Part shown: positions 1 to 9,407 of the stretch, one piece after another
Position numbering within the stretch: position 1 is the first letter of the stretch
Layout of the letters: the number at the start of each line of letters is the position of its first letter
Assembly (NCBI RefSeq): GCF_963668085.1
Contig: NZ_OY764058.1
Coordinates: 124,001-188,000 of the forward strand
Reading direction: 5' to 3'
DNA: 64,000 nucleotides
Source: an uncultured Ilyobacter sp.
Lineage (GTDB): Bacteria; Fusobacteriota; Fusobacteriia; Fusobacteriales; Fusobacteriaceae
The notes under the pieces: generated by a model
The model's input: only the letters and a program-made list of their open reading frames with translations
Database searches by the model: none
Told to the model about the DNA's origin: nothing
Translations under genes and position numbers: made by a program

Positions 1-605
1 TCTTTATCTCTAAACGCTATTAGTGTTTTATAAAATTCATCCACTGTTTGAGGTTCTTTTAATCCTAATTTAACTAGCCAGTCCTGTCTTATCCAGTATC
101 CTCTGGCAGCTGTTCCATCAACAACATATGGAATGTAGTAAATATGACCGTTTGGAGCTTTTATTGATTCTTTTACATTCGGATGATCATCAAAAAATTT
201 TTTAATATGTGGGGCATAGTGGTCGATTAAATTGTCTAAAGGAATGAGCTTTCCTTCCATTCCGTATCTTATAAAATCATTTTTTCTTTCGTTTCCACCG
301 ACGATATCAGGAAGTTGACCGGAGGCCATCATCAAGTTGAACATTTCGTTGCTGTCAGTTTCTATTTCTGAAGCTGTTTCAGTTAATCTTATATTAGTTA
401 GATCAAAAGCTTTTTTTCCAACTGGACCATTTGGATCGTATACGTATTTATTTCTAAAATGCATATGGATTGTTAAGTCTATTGGTTTTTCAGTTATTAA
501 GTTTCCCTCTAATTGTTTTGAAGTTTTAGTCTTGTCAGATTCACAGCCGGCTAATATGGTCAGCAATGATAAACCTATAATTAAATTTCTTATTATTTTG
601 TTCAT
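1..605 (-). CDS. Extracellular solute-binding lipoprotein (sugar ABC transporter), partial
   Basis: The reading frame opens at an ATG (605 on the complement) behind an AGGGAGAAGG ribosome binding site and runs off the left edge, so only about 200 N-terminal residues are present. The N-terminus is a lipoprotein signal (MNKIIRNL..., lipobox LAGC with Cys21). The mature part (LTIHMHFRNKYVYDPNGP, then SGQLPDIVGG and GTAARGYWIRQDWL) resembles family-1 extracellular sugar-binding proteins of the LplA/YtcQ type that feed ABC importers of oligosaccharides. It is the last visible gene of the minus-strand uronate locus, so an oligouronide substrate is inferred. The permease genes would lie beyond the window. 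Confidence 0.8.
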   Translation of the reverse strand, partial: MNKIIRNLIIGLSLLTILAGCESDKTKTSKQLEGNLITEKPIDLTIHMHFRNKYVYDPNGPVGKKAFDLTNIRLTETASEIETDSNEMFNLMMASGQLPDIVGGNERKNDFIRYGMEGKLIPLDNLIDHYAPHIKKFFDDHPNVKESIKAPNGHIYYIPYVVDGTAARGYWIRQDWLVKLGLKEPQTVDEFYKTLIAFRDK

Positions 606-692
606 TATCCTTCTCCCTAAGCATATTTTGTTAATGTTTAATTATACCTTTATAGTGAGCTTTGATCTACTTTTTATTTTCGTAAAAGATTA

Positions 693-2078
693 TTAAATGC
701 ATTCTTTTTGGAGATAGTGATCACCAATAAGTCTGAGATTTTTGCAATTTATATAATATAGACCCATTGCAAAAAAACCTGTCAAGATATTGCTTAGAAG
801 CATTCCGTACCAAATGCTATATTCTGACATATGGGTAAATTTTGTAAATATAATAATCAGTGGAAGCCTAAAACAATAGATCCTCATGATACTTATGAAC
901 ATATTGTATTTCGTATGACCTGTTCCCTGAAATATTCCACTGGTAACTTGGAAGATTGCCCACGGGATAACAGATATAGAGTAGACACTGATTGCGTTCA
1001 CCGTATGGTACAGCACTGCACTGTCACCATTAGAAAAAACTCCTGCTAGTGAGTACTTGAAAGGAAGGACAATACTGATGACGGCACATGATATTACCAA
1101 TGCCATTAAATACGTTTTCTTAATGCTCTCTTTTGCACGTTTCTCTTGACCTGCTCCCAAATTTTGGCTGATGATAGGAGCCAATCCTGTTCCAAAACCT
1201 GCAACTGCTGAAAAGAAAAGAGAATTGATCCTATTGGTAATACCGTAACCTGCCAGTACTTTTTCACCAAAACTAATAACATATTTATTTACCACTATAA
1301 AACTAAAATCTACAGATGATTTTTCTATAATAATAGGGATACCAATTAAGAACAGAGGTATAATAACCTGTTTGCTGAGCTTCAGCAACTTGAATGATAA
1401 TTTCATAACTGTCTTTCTAATAAATACATCATACACAGCATAGCAGCTTGTAAACATCGTTCCAATAATGGTAGAGATGGCCAAACTTTTGATGCCCATA
1501 TTAAACTTAAAAATCAGAATATAAGTTAAAACTATTTTAATTGCCATAGCCACCAAGTTTACATTCATAGATCTCAATGTATCACCATTGGCACTTTTTA
1601 TAGCTATATATGCTGAATTAATAAAAATAAATGGCGAGCTGAGAACTGTCAATCTAAAGTAAAGATTTGCAATGTCTATGATACTTTCTGTTGCTGAAGC
1701 GGCAAGTAAAATTTCCTTTGAAAAACTAAAACATACTATTGTTATTATTATTCCTATAAATACAGCAACAGTAAATAACTGCATAGCAATATTTTTAGCT
1801 TTGTTGTAATCTTTTCTACCGATTTCTCTAGCTATAAGATTTGTACCTGCTACAGACATCCCTAGGCTGATGGCTCTGATAATATTATTCAGGGGGCCTA
1901 CAAATGTTATTGCAGCAATCTCCATGCTGCCTATATTTGAAACAAAAAATGTATCAATCAAATTATACATAGAACGTACAAAATCATTGATTGCTACCGG
2001 TACTGCCAGTATAAAAATAGCTTTCCAAAGGTTTCCCTTTAAGATAAGATCCCTACGTTCTAACAATTTATCTTTCAT
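693..2078 (-). CDS. MATE family efflux transporter
   Basis: A 461-residue integral membrane protein with about 12 hydrophobic segments. The start of helix 1 (WKAIFILAVPVAINDFVRS, then YNLIDTFFVSNIG) is typical of MATE antiporters, which export cationic drugs or metabolites in exchange for Na+ or H+. Length matches the family (440-480). The ATG at 2078 follows AAGGTGG. It lies 102 bp downstream of kduD on the same strand and ahead of a sugar-binding lipoprotein, so it may be co-transcribed with uronate genes, although the substrate cannot be read from the sequence. Confidence 0.9.
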   Translation of the reverse strand: MKDKLLERRDLILKGNLWKAIFILAVPVAINDFVRSMYNLIDTFFVSNIGSMEIAAITFVGPLNNIIRAISLGMSVAGTNLIAREIGRKDYNKAKNIAMQLFTVAVFIGIIITIVCFSFSKEILLAASATESIIDIANLYFRLTVLSSPFIFINSAYIAIKSANGDTLRSMNVNLVAMAIKIVLTYILIFKFNMGIKSLAISTIIGTMFTSCYAVYDVFIRKTVMKLSFKLLKLSKQVIIPLFLIGIPIIIEKSSVDFSFIVVNKYVISFGEKVLAGYGITNRINSLFFSAVAGFGTGLAPIISQNLGAGQEKRAKESIKKTYLMALVISCAVISIVLPFKYSLAGVFSNGDSAVLYHTVNAISVYSISVIPWAIFQVTSGIFQGTGHTKYNMFISIMRIYCFRLPLIIIFTKFTHMSEYSIWYGMLLSNILTGFFAMGLYYINCKNLRLIGDHYLQKECI

Positions 2079-2180
2079 TAAACCACCTTAATTTTTATTT
2101 TTCTTTGATTGCATAAAATTAGATGCTTGGATTTTCATATTAGTTTTATTTAAAATTTTTCTTGTTTTTGATCTGGATAA

Positions 2181-2942
2181 TTACCTAGAAAGCCATCCTC
2201 CATCAACTGCAATTGTATAACCGTTGATATAATTTGCATTGTCACTTGCTAGAAATACACATGTACCTGCTAAGTCTTCTGGTGTACCCCAACGGTTAGC
2301 TGGAATACGTGATAATATTTCCTTTGATCTTTTAGGGTCATTTTGTAAGTCCTTGGTGTTCTCAGTAGCCATGTAACCTGGAGCGATTGCATTGACATTG
2401 ATGCCATGCTGTGCCCATTCATTTGCCATAAGCATTGTGATTCCCTTTACTCCGGATTTTGATGCGGTGTAAGATGGCACCCTGATTCCTCCCTGGAAAG
2501 ACAACATTGAAGCTATGTTGATAATTTTACCTCCTGTACCTTGTGCTATGAATTGTTTGGCTACGGCCTGGGATAAAAAGAAGAGTGTTTTTATGTTGAT
2601 GTTCATGACATCGTCCCAGTCTTTTTCTGTAAAATTCAGAGAATCATCACGTCTGATTATCCCGGAATTATTGACTAAAATATCAATACGGCCAAATACC
2701 TTTACTGTTTCAGAGATAATGGTGTTTATTTTGTCAGTTTTCATAAGATCCGCTTGGATGTGATGAAATTTTCTGCCTAGTGCCTCTATTTTTTCTTTTG
2801 TTTCAGTAGCAACTGATTGTCCAACCCCTATAATATCCGCCCCTGCTTCTGCTAAACCAATCGCCATACCCTGTCCTAGTCCTCTACTGCATCCTGTAAC
2901 AATTGCTACTTTGCCCTCTAAATTAAATCTATCCAATATCAT
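2181..2942 (-). CDS. kduD: 2-dehydro-3-deoxy-D-gluconate 5-dehydrogenase (KduD-like SDR)
   Basis: A 253-residue classical short-chain dehydrogenase. The N-terminal NAD(P) motif is TGCSRGLGQG (from residue 17) and the catalytic triad is Ser145, Tyr158 and Lys162 in SMLSFQGG/SYTASKSG. Stretches such as LVNNSGIIRRDD, NIASMLSFQGGIRVPSYTA and NGYTIAVDGGWL are close to E. coli KduD as I remember it. KduD interconverts 2,5-diketo-3-deoxygluconate and 2-keto-3-deoxygluconate in unsaturated-uronate catabolism. The ATG at 2942 follows GGGAGAG. A LacI-type palindrome lies 65 bp upstream, and the LacI gene itself is the next gene upstream. Confidence 0.9.
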   Translation of the reverse strand: MILDRFNLEGKVAIVTGCSRGLGQGMAIGLAEAGADIIGVGQSVATETKEKIEALGRKFHHIQADLMKTDKINTIISETVKVFGRIDILVNNSGIIRRDDSLNFTEKDWDDVMNINIKTLFFLSQAVAKQFIAQGTGGKIINIASMLSFQGGIRVPSYTASKSGVKGITMLMANEWAQHGINVNAIAPGYMATENTKDLQNDPKRSKEILSRIPANRWGTPEDLAGTCVFLASDNANYINGYTIAVDGGWLSR

Positions 2943-3006
2943 TTTTCTCTCCCTTGTTTTTAAGTATTATAGTTGTATTGGTTCTAAAAAATTATTTTTT
3001 ATCTCA

Positions 3007-3018
3007 TAAAGCGCTTTA
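3007..3018. promoter_or_regulatory. Candidate LacI-family operator upstream of kduD
   Basis: A perfect 12-bp palindrome, TAAAGCGCTTTA, lies between the end of the LacI-family gene and the kduD start. The central CG flanked by AAGC/GCTT is the classic half-site form for LacI/GalR-family proteins. Binding by the adjacent regulator is inferred. Confidence 0.5.
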
Positions 3019-3048
3019 GTAAACTAATAAAAAAATATAGATATCTCC

Positions 3049-4077
3049 TTAACTCTTTGTTTTATTATGTTTTTTACATGATTCTCTTATTTTTAATTGA
3101 CAAGGAATTACTATTTTTTTATTCTCAACCTTGTCTGTAGAGTTTATTTTCTCCAATAACAATTTGGCTGATTTTTCTCCTATTTCATATGTCGGTTGCT
3201 TTACTACAGTAATAGGTGTCTTCATAAGATCAGCATTGGGTATTTCATCAAAGCCAATGATTGAAAAGTCATCAGGTATATTTATATTTTTAAGTTTAAA
3301 GTATTTTAACAAATTGATTGTTATAGCTGAATGCATTACAAAAATTGCAGTTGGAAAATTTTTACTTTTGACTATTTTCTCAAATAAAACATCCATATCA
3401 GAGGATAGATCCCAGATGTGTATTGAGTCCTCCCTAAAAGAAAGGCCGCTCTTTATTAAAGCATTTTTATAACCTAAGATTCTGTCAAATCTAGAACGAG
3501 TATTTTCATATTCTTGTGTTATTACTGCTATGTTTTTATGTCCCAAATTTATAAAATATTCCGTTGCGTCATAGGCACTCTCTCTGTAATTTGATATTAC
3601 TGTACTTATATTTAGATCGTCATATTCCATATACATTTGAACAATAGGCATACCGCTTGTGCTTTCTTTATTTATTAGTTGGTTATTTTTTCCAGAGGGG
3701 ACTATTAGAATTCCGTCGACTCTTAGCATCTTTAAAATATTTATAGAGTTTTGCTCAAGTTCTATGTCATGATCGGTATTATAGATTATGATACTAAAGC
3801 CATTTTTTTTACAATAATCCTCGACACCTCTAACTACACTACTTGTGAAATAACCTGTAATATTACCCACAATCACACCGATAGTTTTGGTTTTAGCTGT
3901 TGCTAGACTTCTAGCAATTGAATTTGGGACATAATTCAACTCTGTCATTACACTTTTTATTTTATCTTTTGTTTCACCAGACATATATTCGTATCTGCAA
4001 TTCATATACTGAGAAACCGTACTAAGAGATACTCCTGCTTTTCTGGCAACATCACTCATTTTTACTCGTTTCATCAA
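3049..4077 (-). CDS. LacI family transcriptional regulator
   Basis: 342 residues. The N-terminal helix-turn-helix (MSDVARKAGVSLSTVSQYMN, from about residue 7) is followed by the hinge (LNYVPNSIARSLATAKTKTIGV) and a periplasmic-binding-protein-like effector domain of about 280 residues (GVIVGNITGYF..., HDIELEQNSI, VDGILIVPSG). LacI regulators repress sugar genes until a sugar or sugar acid binds. Its downstream neighbour is kduD, with a perfect LacI-like palindrome between them, so a role as local uronate repressor is likely. The effector is not identifiable. Confidence 0.93.
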   Translation of the reverse strand: MMKRVKMSDVARKAGVSLSTVSQYMNCRYEYMSGETKDKIKSVMTELNYVPNSIARSLATAKTKTIGVIVGNITGYFTSSVVRGVEDYCKKNGFSIIIYNTDHDIELEQNSINILKMLRVDGILIVPSGKNNQLINKESTSGMPIVQMYMEYDDLNISTVISNYRESAYDATEYFINLGHKNIAVITQEYENTRSRFDRILGYKNALIKSGLSFREDSIHIWDLSSDMDVLFEKIVKSKNFPTAIFVMHSAITINLLKYFKLKNINIPDDFSIIGFDEIPNADLMKTPITVVKQPTYEIGEKSAKLLLEKINSTDKVENKKIVIPCQLKIRESCKKHNKTKS

Positions 4078-4147
4078 AATACTCCCTATTTAGAAATTTT
4101 CTTAACCTAATAAGACGCTAAAAGCTTAATATTTAATTTTAAAAATC

Positions 4148-4190
4148 AAATCCAAATACAAATTATGAAAATTTGTATTTGGATTTTTTT
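4148..4190 (-). terminator. Rho-independent terminator after the SDR
   Basis: A 16-bp perfect stem (4148-4163 with 4171-4186) and a 7-nt loop, with A/T-rich flanks on both sides. It follows the SDR stop codon at 4199 on the minus strand and separates the lyase operon from the lacI-kduD group. The T run on the plus strand (4184-4190) makes it potentially bidirectional. Confidence 0.85.
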
Positions 4191-4198
4191 AATTGTTA

Positions 4199-4951
4199 TT
4201 AAATTCCGAATCCTTGTCCTCCGGTTACTTGGATAGTTTCCCCTGTAAGGAATGATGAGTCCTTTCCAGCTAGGAATGAGATAACTGAGGCTACTTCTTC
4301 AGGATTTCCCAATCTTCCTAATAAGATGTTGTTTTTCCAAGAGGCAAATACTTCTGGTTTAGTGTTTCTGATCTGATCATGGAAGGGAGTATCGATGGTT
4401 CCAGGAGAGACTGCGTTTACCCTGATTCCCTCTGCTGCCAAATCCTTTGCCAGAGCCCTAGTTAATGCTTGCACTCCAGCTTTTGAAACACCGTAGACAC
4501 CTGCTCCCGGACCACCGGCATTCCAACCGGCGATTGAAGTGAAGTTAATGATTGAAGGGTTTTCACCTTTCTTTAAAAAAGGTATTGCCGCCCTTGAAGC
4601 AAAGAAAGCAGAGTCAAGGTTTAAAGCCATAACAAATCTATAAAAATCAGTTGTCATCTCTTCGAATCTGGATCTTCCTCCTAAACCTCCTGCATTGTTG
4701 ACCAATACATCGATTTTTCCATACTTGTTTCCGATGGTCTTGATGTTAGCAGTGACCTCTTCTTCTTTTGTCACATCAAAACCGTAATATTCAGCTTTGA
4801 TTCCCTCTGCTTCTAGTTCTTTTACTCTCTTTGCTCCCATATCATCCTCTATACCGTTTAGCACGACAGTGTAGCCGTCCTTTCCTAGTCTTTTTGCCAC
4901 TTGAAATCCAATTCCTCCTGTAGCTCCAGTTATTAATGCTATTTTTGACAT
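4199..4951 (-). CDS. SDR family oxidoreductase, probably uronate-pathway reductase
   Basis: 250 residues from the ATG at 4951, chosen because AGGAGG lies just upstream; a longer reading from TTG at 4975 has no such site. TGATGGIG is the cofactor motif, and the triad is Ser139, Tyr153, Lys157 (YGVSK). The sequence belongs to the FabG/3-oxoacyl reductase-like SDR branch. As last gene of the lyase-KdgF operon it plausibly reduces 4-deoxy-5-erythro-hexoseulose uronate (DEH) to 2-keto-3-deoxygluconate, as SDR-type DEH reductases do in alginate degraders. That assignment rests on context only. Confidence 0.8.
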   Translation of the reverse strand: MSKIALITGATGGIGFQVAKRLGKDGYTVVLNGIEDDMGAKRVKELEAEGIKAEYYGFDVTKEEEVTANIKTIGNKYGKIDVLVNNAGGLGGRSRFEEMTTDFYRFVMALNLDSAFFASRAAIPFLKKGENPSIINFTSIAGWNAGGPGAGVYGVSKAGVQALTRALAKDLAAEGIRVNAVSPGTIDTPFHDQIRNTKPEVFASWKNNILLGRLGNPEEVASVISFLAGKDSSFLTGETIQVTGGQGFGI

Positions 4952-5017
4952 CTTTTCCCTCCTAAATATATTCAAAATTTAACGATAACAATAACTCTGC
5001 CTATTATTATCACCTAT

Positions 5018-5353
5018 TTATAAAAAATCTTTTCTCATAGGTGTAAATGTGTCTAAGAGGACTCCTGACTCTAGACACTCTGCTCCGTGCAATATATTTT
5101 TTTCCATATATACACAGTCCCCAGCAGTTACTATCTTAGTTTCATCACCGATTGTGAATTTGAATTTTCCTGACTTAACATAGGTAACTTGTTCGTGATC
5201 TGGGTGAGCATGCAGCTCTCCAAACTCTACACCAGCTGTAAAGTTTACCTCTACCAACATGATCTCGTCGCTGAATGCCAGTATTTTTCTAGACAAGCCC
5301 TCTTTTAATACCTCTAGTTCCACATCTTTATTCATGATAAAATTCTTAGCCAT
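5018..5353 (-). CDS. kdgF: KdgF-like cupin, unsaturated uronate ring-opening
   Basis: A 111-residue single-domain cupin. The metal-binding set is visible as His48, His50, Gln55 (ELHAHPDHEQ) and His89 (NILHG), the pattern described for KdgF, which converts 4,5-unsaturated galacturonate or mannuronate/guluronate to the linear keto form. The protein ends FTPMRKDFL, also typical. It lies between the 630-residue lyase (30 bp upstream) and the SDR (66 bp downstream) on the same strand, matching its pathway place between oligouronide lyase and reductase. Confidence 0.88.
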   Translation of the reverse strand: MAKNFIMNKDVELEVLKEGLSRKILAFSDEIMLVEVNFTAGVEFGELHAHPDHEQVTYVKSGKFKFTIGDETKIVTAGDCVYMEKNILHGAECLESGVLLDTFTPMRKDFL

Positions 5354-5383
5354 TTTTTACCCCCATTTCAATTGTTGTCAAAA

Positions 5384-7276
5384 TTATTTTTTTATCCTCC
5401 ACTTTGCAGTAAAGGTATCATTTGATCTGTTACTTCTTAAAATTATAGAAGTCCTTTTTTTGTCCACTGGATTGTCTACAGTATCACACAGTATTAATCT
5501 CTTATTAGTCAGATCCAGCTCAACTGTAAATTCGATCTTATTTACCTTAAAGTCTAAAAGAGCTGTATTGCCCTTGGTTTTTACTTCTTTGACATTGGTT
5601 ATATGTTGATAACCATCTTCATTGTAGCCTAATTCTGAGTCGGTGGTTTCCAAATTACTCTTGAACTCTACAGTAGATTCAAGATGGAAAAACCAATCCA
5701 ATGTTTTACCATTTTTAGTCTCCACTATAAAGAGATCATTAAATCCATCTTCTGTTAACTGAACCTTTCTTTCGAAATTAACATCAGCTATTTCACCTTC
5801 GTATAGATCTTCAGATCTTACGTGACAGGTTGTTTCATTAAATTCTAAAATGTTTCCTGTGGATATAGATGTATGACTTTTTCCGTTGACTGCCACTGTA
5901 TTATGAGCCGCAGTTACTCTATGCCACTCATTACAGAGTCTAGATACATATCCAGAGTTTGATATATCCCTGCTTATAAGCTCTCCCCCTAGGGTAAGCT
6001 CTAAGTTCATCTTGTCAGCATGGGCATGACTTCTAGCCTGGTGACCGTATTTTATAAATAGGTTTACATTGTCATTTTTCAAGATACCTACATTAGAACT
6101 TTCAAAATTAGATGTTCCTGATTTTTCAAAGACGGCACCATTCATATCAAAGTCATTGTTGAACAACAGCTCCTCCAATGATATTTCATTATTGTAATAG
6201 TAAGGTTTAGCAAGCTGTGGATCTCTTCTCACGAGATCTGATTTTTCGATTTTTCTAAGTAAAGCCCCAATTTTTTCTTCTCCAAAAACCTTGTATCCAA
6301 GGTGATATAAAAATGAAAAAGTCTTTAAGTTGATATCTGGCCAACCGTCGTTTGGGTTTGGAAAGATTAAGTTGTCAAAGGCATATTCATAAGCAGTCTT
6401 TAGCATGATCTCCACTGTTGCTTCTACAATTGGTGCTTTATAGTCGTAGGTTATGGCAAACAACAACAGATCTGCTATCCCTTCTAACGTAAAGAAGCTA
6501 TAGTACATTGACCCCTCGTACCATATTCCCGAAGTTACCCCCTCTGTCAGCTGTCTGTTTATATTAAACTCACTGTTAAAGGTAAAATCGATCATCTCTT
6601 GATCTTGGATTACAAAGCCCATAGATCCAATTGCACACACAGACCAGCAGGGCTTGTTGTGTACCTTGTTCACCTGGGGAGCCAGTATTTGAAAGACCTC
6701 TCTAAACATCTTTCTGACTAATTCTTTAAATTCCTCTGAGAGATCCTCTTTAAGTATCTCCATTATCCTTGAAATCTTAACGACGATTACAGCTTCATTT
6801 AATTCCTGAGGCATTATTCTTGCATAGCCTAGTTTACCAGTGGTGGTGATTTCTACTGCTGCATCCTTTGAATGAACTGCAAAATCTGTATAATGTTTTG
6901 CATAGTAACCGATTATTTTTTCCACATAATCTAGATATTTTTTCTCTTTTGTTGCTTTATATATTACTGCTGCATTGAGGGCTGTTTGTATGGCCTTTCC
7001 TCTATAAAAATAAACCCACACATTGTCTAGCTGTTTATTTTTATATTCTTTTCCACAAACTGTACAGATATGCGTATGAGGCTTTTCCAAATTAAAATCT
7101 AATATGGCTCCATCTTCTTCACAAAAATACATATGGCCCCATTCACTCATTTTATTGTAATCATCATTAAATTTATCTGAGAAATTTGTGACTTCAGCAC
7201 CCATATATTGCAGCATATCTTGATATCTGTTTTTTAGCATGCCACTTTTTAATTTTCCTATATTGCTGTAGTCCAT
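5384..7276 (-). CDS. Heparinase II/III family polysaccharide lyase (exo-oligouronide lyase)
   Basis: 630 residues with an N-terminal alpha/alpha toroid and a C-terminal beta-sandwich. Likely catalytic features are VHNKPCW (His206), the Tyr cluster in GIWYEGSMYYS (Tyr253/258/259), and QARSHAHADKMNLELTLGG (His417/His419) near the domain junction. A Cys pair in ICTVCGKEY (71/74) suggests a structural metal site. No signal peptide is visible, so it should act in the cytoplasm on imported oligosaccharides, as PL15/PL17 oligoalginate lyases do. It sits 18 bp after the next lyase gene and 30 bp before kdgF. Exact PL family is not assignable by eye. Confidence 0.82.
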   Translation of the reverse strand: MDYSNIGKLKSGMLKNRYQDMLQYMGAEVTNFSDKFNDDYNKMSEWGHMYFCEEDGAILDFNLEKPHTHICTVCGKEYKNKQLDNVWVYFYRGKAIQTALNAAVIYKATKEKKYLDYVEKIIGYYAKHYTDFAVHSKDAAVEITTTGKLGYARIMPQELNEAVIVVKISRIMEILKEDLSEEFKELVRKMFREVFQILAPQVNKVHNKPCWSVCAIGSMGFVIQDQEMIDFTFNSEFNINRQLTEGVTSGIWYEGSMYYSFFTLEGIADLLLFAITYDYKAPIVEATVEIMLKTAYEYAFDNLIFPNPNDGWPDINLKTFSFLYHLGYKVFGEEKIGALLRKIEKSDLVRRDPQLAKPYYYNNEISLEELLFNNDFDMNGAVFEKSGTSNFESSNVGILKNDNVNLFIKYGHQARSHAHADKMNLELTLGGELISRDISNSGYVSRLCNEWHRVTAAHNTVAVNGKSHTSISTGNILEFNETTCHVRSEDLYEGEIADVNFERKVQLTEDGFNDLFIVETKNGKTLDWFFHLESTVEFKSNLETTDSELGYNEDGYQHITNVKEVKTKGNTALLDFKVNKIEFTVELDLTNKRLILCDTVDNPVDKKRTSIILRSNRSNDTFTAKWRIKK

Positions 7277-7294
7277 AATCTTAATCTCCTATCT

Positions 7295-9364
7295 TTATTT
7301 TTTTATAAATAAATTTTCTGTTTTATTTCCTTCTGCCAACTTTTCTCCCTTGAAAGTTAAACTTGATCCACTATTCATCCCAAATTTGGATATTTTATTT
7401 TCAGTTTCAACTATCACAACCCATTTGGCATCTGTTTTTATATCTCCCACCTCTACCTCTTTTTTTAAGGGATTGAATAAAAATGTTTCCCTATAAGTTT
7501 TGGCTTCTATGACAGAACCGAAACAGTCATTTTCTTGAAACTTAGTTACACTTATCTCTTCTTCCCCAAAGGTTCTTTGTGGTTTTAATATATTGAAGAA
7601 ATACATATCTTTAGATTTTTCAGTATTTTCTATTACCATGGTCTTCATTTTGGTCTCTCTATACTTATCTGGTTCTTGTGTTGTCATTATTGCTCTTACA
7701 TTGGTTTCTTTAGAAGAAACTGATTTTTTTTCTGGATAAAGTGTAAAGACCTCTAGTTTAGCTGGGCCGTTTTCAATAAGATATCTGTCTTCTTCAGTTT
7801 TTTTAAATACTGTATCAGAATTCATAAGCCAGCTATAAGTATGCTCTTTTTCTGACTTTAGTTGGTCTAGCATGTAGAAGTGTCCATTTTCTGTGTAAAT
7901 TACATTTCTAAAGTATTCTTTTAATTGTAATTCTTTAGCATACATCTTGGAGGCTTCTCCGCAGGCGAGGGTGATTCCATTTTCCGAAGAAAAATCCATG
8001 TTTGCCCTTGTTTCATAGGGAGTCTCTTTCCATATGTTGTTTCCACCTTCGTGTTCATAACCTTTTCCGTCTACTATTATAATATTGTGTTCACTGGCTT
8101 TTACAGTCCTGTTATAACCTTCGTCAACAGCCAAGAAGGCATCAAAGGCATTTAAAATAAAGCTGTTGTTGTCTGGATGCTGATGGCTCAGACCCCTTGT
8201 CTTCCATCCTAGCTTTCTGTCCATTTCCCACGATCTTTCCCATTGTTTCTTTCCGCCGGGAGTTCCGCTTTTTATAGAAAAGTGAATGGCATCTTTATCC
8301 CAGCTAGACCTCATAACCACAAGCCCTAAATCATCCCAGTATTTAACTAAAGGCAGGTTGTCGAATTCCTCTTCTTCGACATTAAGATCTGACCAAATTA
8401 GCTCAAGCCAAGCTTCAGGCAGGATACCTGGTTTCACCCCTGATTCATACTGTTCTCTAAATAAAAATTCATCTCTAACTGTATTTGCCAATTTCTGGGC
8501 ATGACCATTGTTGTATTCGGCTGCAAATTTATAATACATTGCTGCTGAATGTCCGCTTCTTCTGTCGTGGCAGTCTCCGTAGTTTATTATCTCCTCTAGA
8601 TTAGGAGCCGCCTGATAGAGTCTATAATAGAAGGTGTTTTGTAAAAACTTGCTGTGCTCAAAGTAATTAAAACCTTCTCTTTCTTTTAACAGGTGAGCAT
8701 ACATAAGGAGCCACATAGCTCCGTACCTCCAGTAGACAACACCCTCATAATCACTTCCGTCATCAGCCATAACATCATATACTATTTTAAAATTTTCCTT
8801 GGCATATTCAGTCCATACCTTAGAGTGTTCATACTCTTCGCCTAGGGCATAGCCTGCTGCTGCCTGGCCTGTCAGATTTATCCAGTTATGATTTTGCCAG
8901 AAAGCTGTACTCCAGCCTTCTCCCTTTGTTTTTACGGCAAAATCATACATTCTTTCCCCTTGTAAAATTAATTTTTCTTTTATCAAGGTTCTCTCTTCTT
9001 CTGTCAAGTCATCTTTTATCCAGTCATAGGCCACTGAATAACCAAACATTAGCCAAGAAGCACTGAGATCCACATCCACTAGATGAGCGTGACCCCAGTG
9101 AGGATATTTGCATCCAGTCAATATCCATCTTTTGGCTTCTTCTAAATAATGATCTTGTTTTGTCAGTATATAAGCCAGCGATAGGTTAGCTGCTGCCATA
9201 CCCATAAATGTTGAGCTTACCTTTGGGTGTTCTTTGGTAAGTTGAGTAGATGAATATAGTCTGCATTGTTCATACAGCCTTGTGAAGAATCCATTGTCAG
9301 TATTTTTTATTTTTTTTCTCAGTGTATCTATATCTTGTTCTATAAATAAATACTTTTTATTCAA
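7295..9364 (-). CDS. Heparinase II/III family polysaccharide lyase, second type
   Basis: About 689 residues from TTG at 9364, preferred because GGGAGTGA is suitably spaced; a TTG at 9379 would add five residues. The toroid domain contains WQNHNWINLTG (His159), then DYEGVVYWRYG (Tyr211/214), and the sandwich begins with LSHQHPDNNSFIL (His394/His396), the His-Tyr-His arrangement of heparinase-II-like and PL15 exolyases. There is no export signal. It shares little visible sequence with the 630-residue lyase downstream, so the two probably cleave different linkages or chain ends. It is first after the symporter in the operon. Confidence 0.82.
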   Translation of the reverse strand: MNKKYLFIEQDIDTLRKKIKNTDNGFFTRLYEQCRLYSSTQLTKEHPKVSSTFMGMAAANLSLAYILTKQDHYLEEAKRWILTGCKYPHWGHAHLVDVDLSASWLMFGYSVAYDWIKDDLTEEERTLIKEKLILQGERMYDFAVKTKGEGWSTAFWQNHNWINLTGQAAAGYALGEEYEHSKVWTEYAKENFKIVYDVMADDGSDYEGVVYWRYGAMWLLMYAHLLKEREGFNYFEHSKFLQNTFYYRLYQAAPNLEEIINYGDCHDRRSGHSAAMYYKFAAEYNNGHAQKLANTVRDEFLFREQYESGVKPGILPEAWLELIWSDLNVEEEEFDNLPLVKYWDDLGLVVMRSSWDKDAIHFSIKSGTPGGKKQWERSWEMDRKLGWKTRGLSHQHPDNNSFILNAFDAFLAVDEGYNRTVKASEHNIIIVDGKGYEHEGGNNIWKETPYETRANMDFSSENGITLACGEASKMYAKELQLKEYFRNVIYTENGHFYMLDQLKSEKEHTYSWLMNSDTVFKKTEEDRYLIENGPAKLEVFTLYPEKKSVSSKETNVRAIMTTQEPDKYRETKMKTMVIENTEKSKDMYFFNILKPQRTFGEEEISVTKFQENDCFGSVIEAKTYRETFLFNPLKKEVEVGDIKTDAKWVVIVETENKISKFGMNSGSSLTFKGEKLAEGNKTENLFIKK

Positions 9365-9407
9365 AATTTTCACTCCCAAGCATTTAAATTTTTATTCACA
9401 GTTATTT

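Noticed and set aside
831..1049. Plus-strand frame within the MATE gene
   Set aside because: Opposite-strand shadow of a clear membrane protein; no start context or recognisable product.
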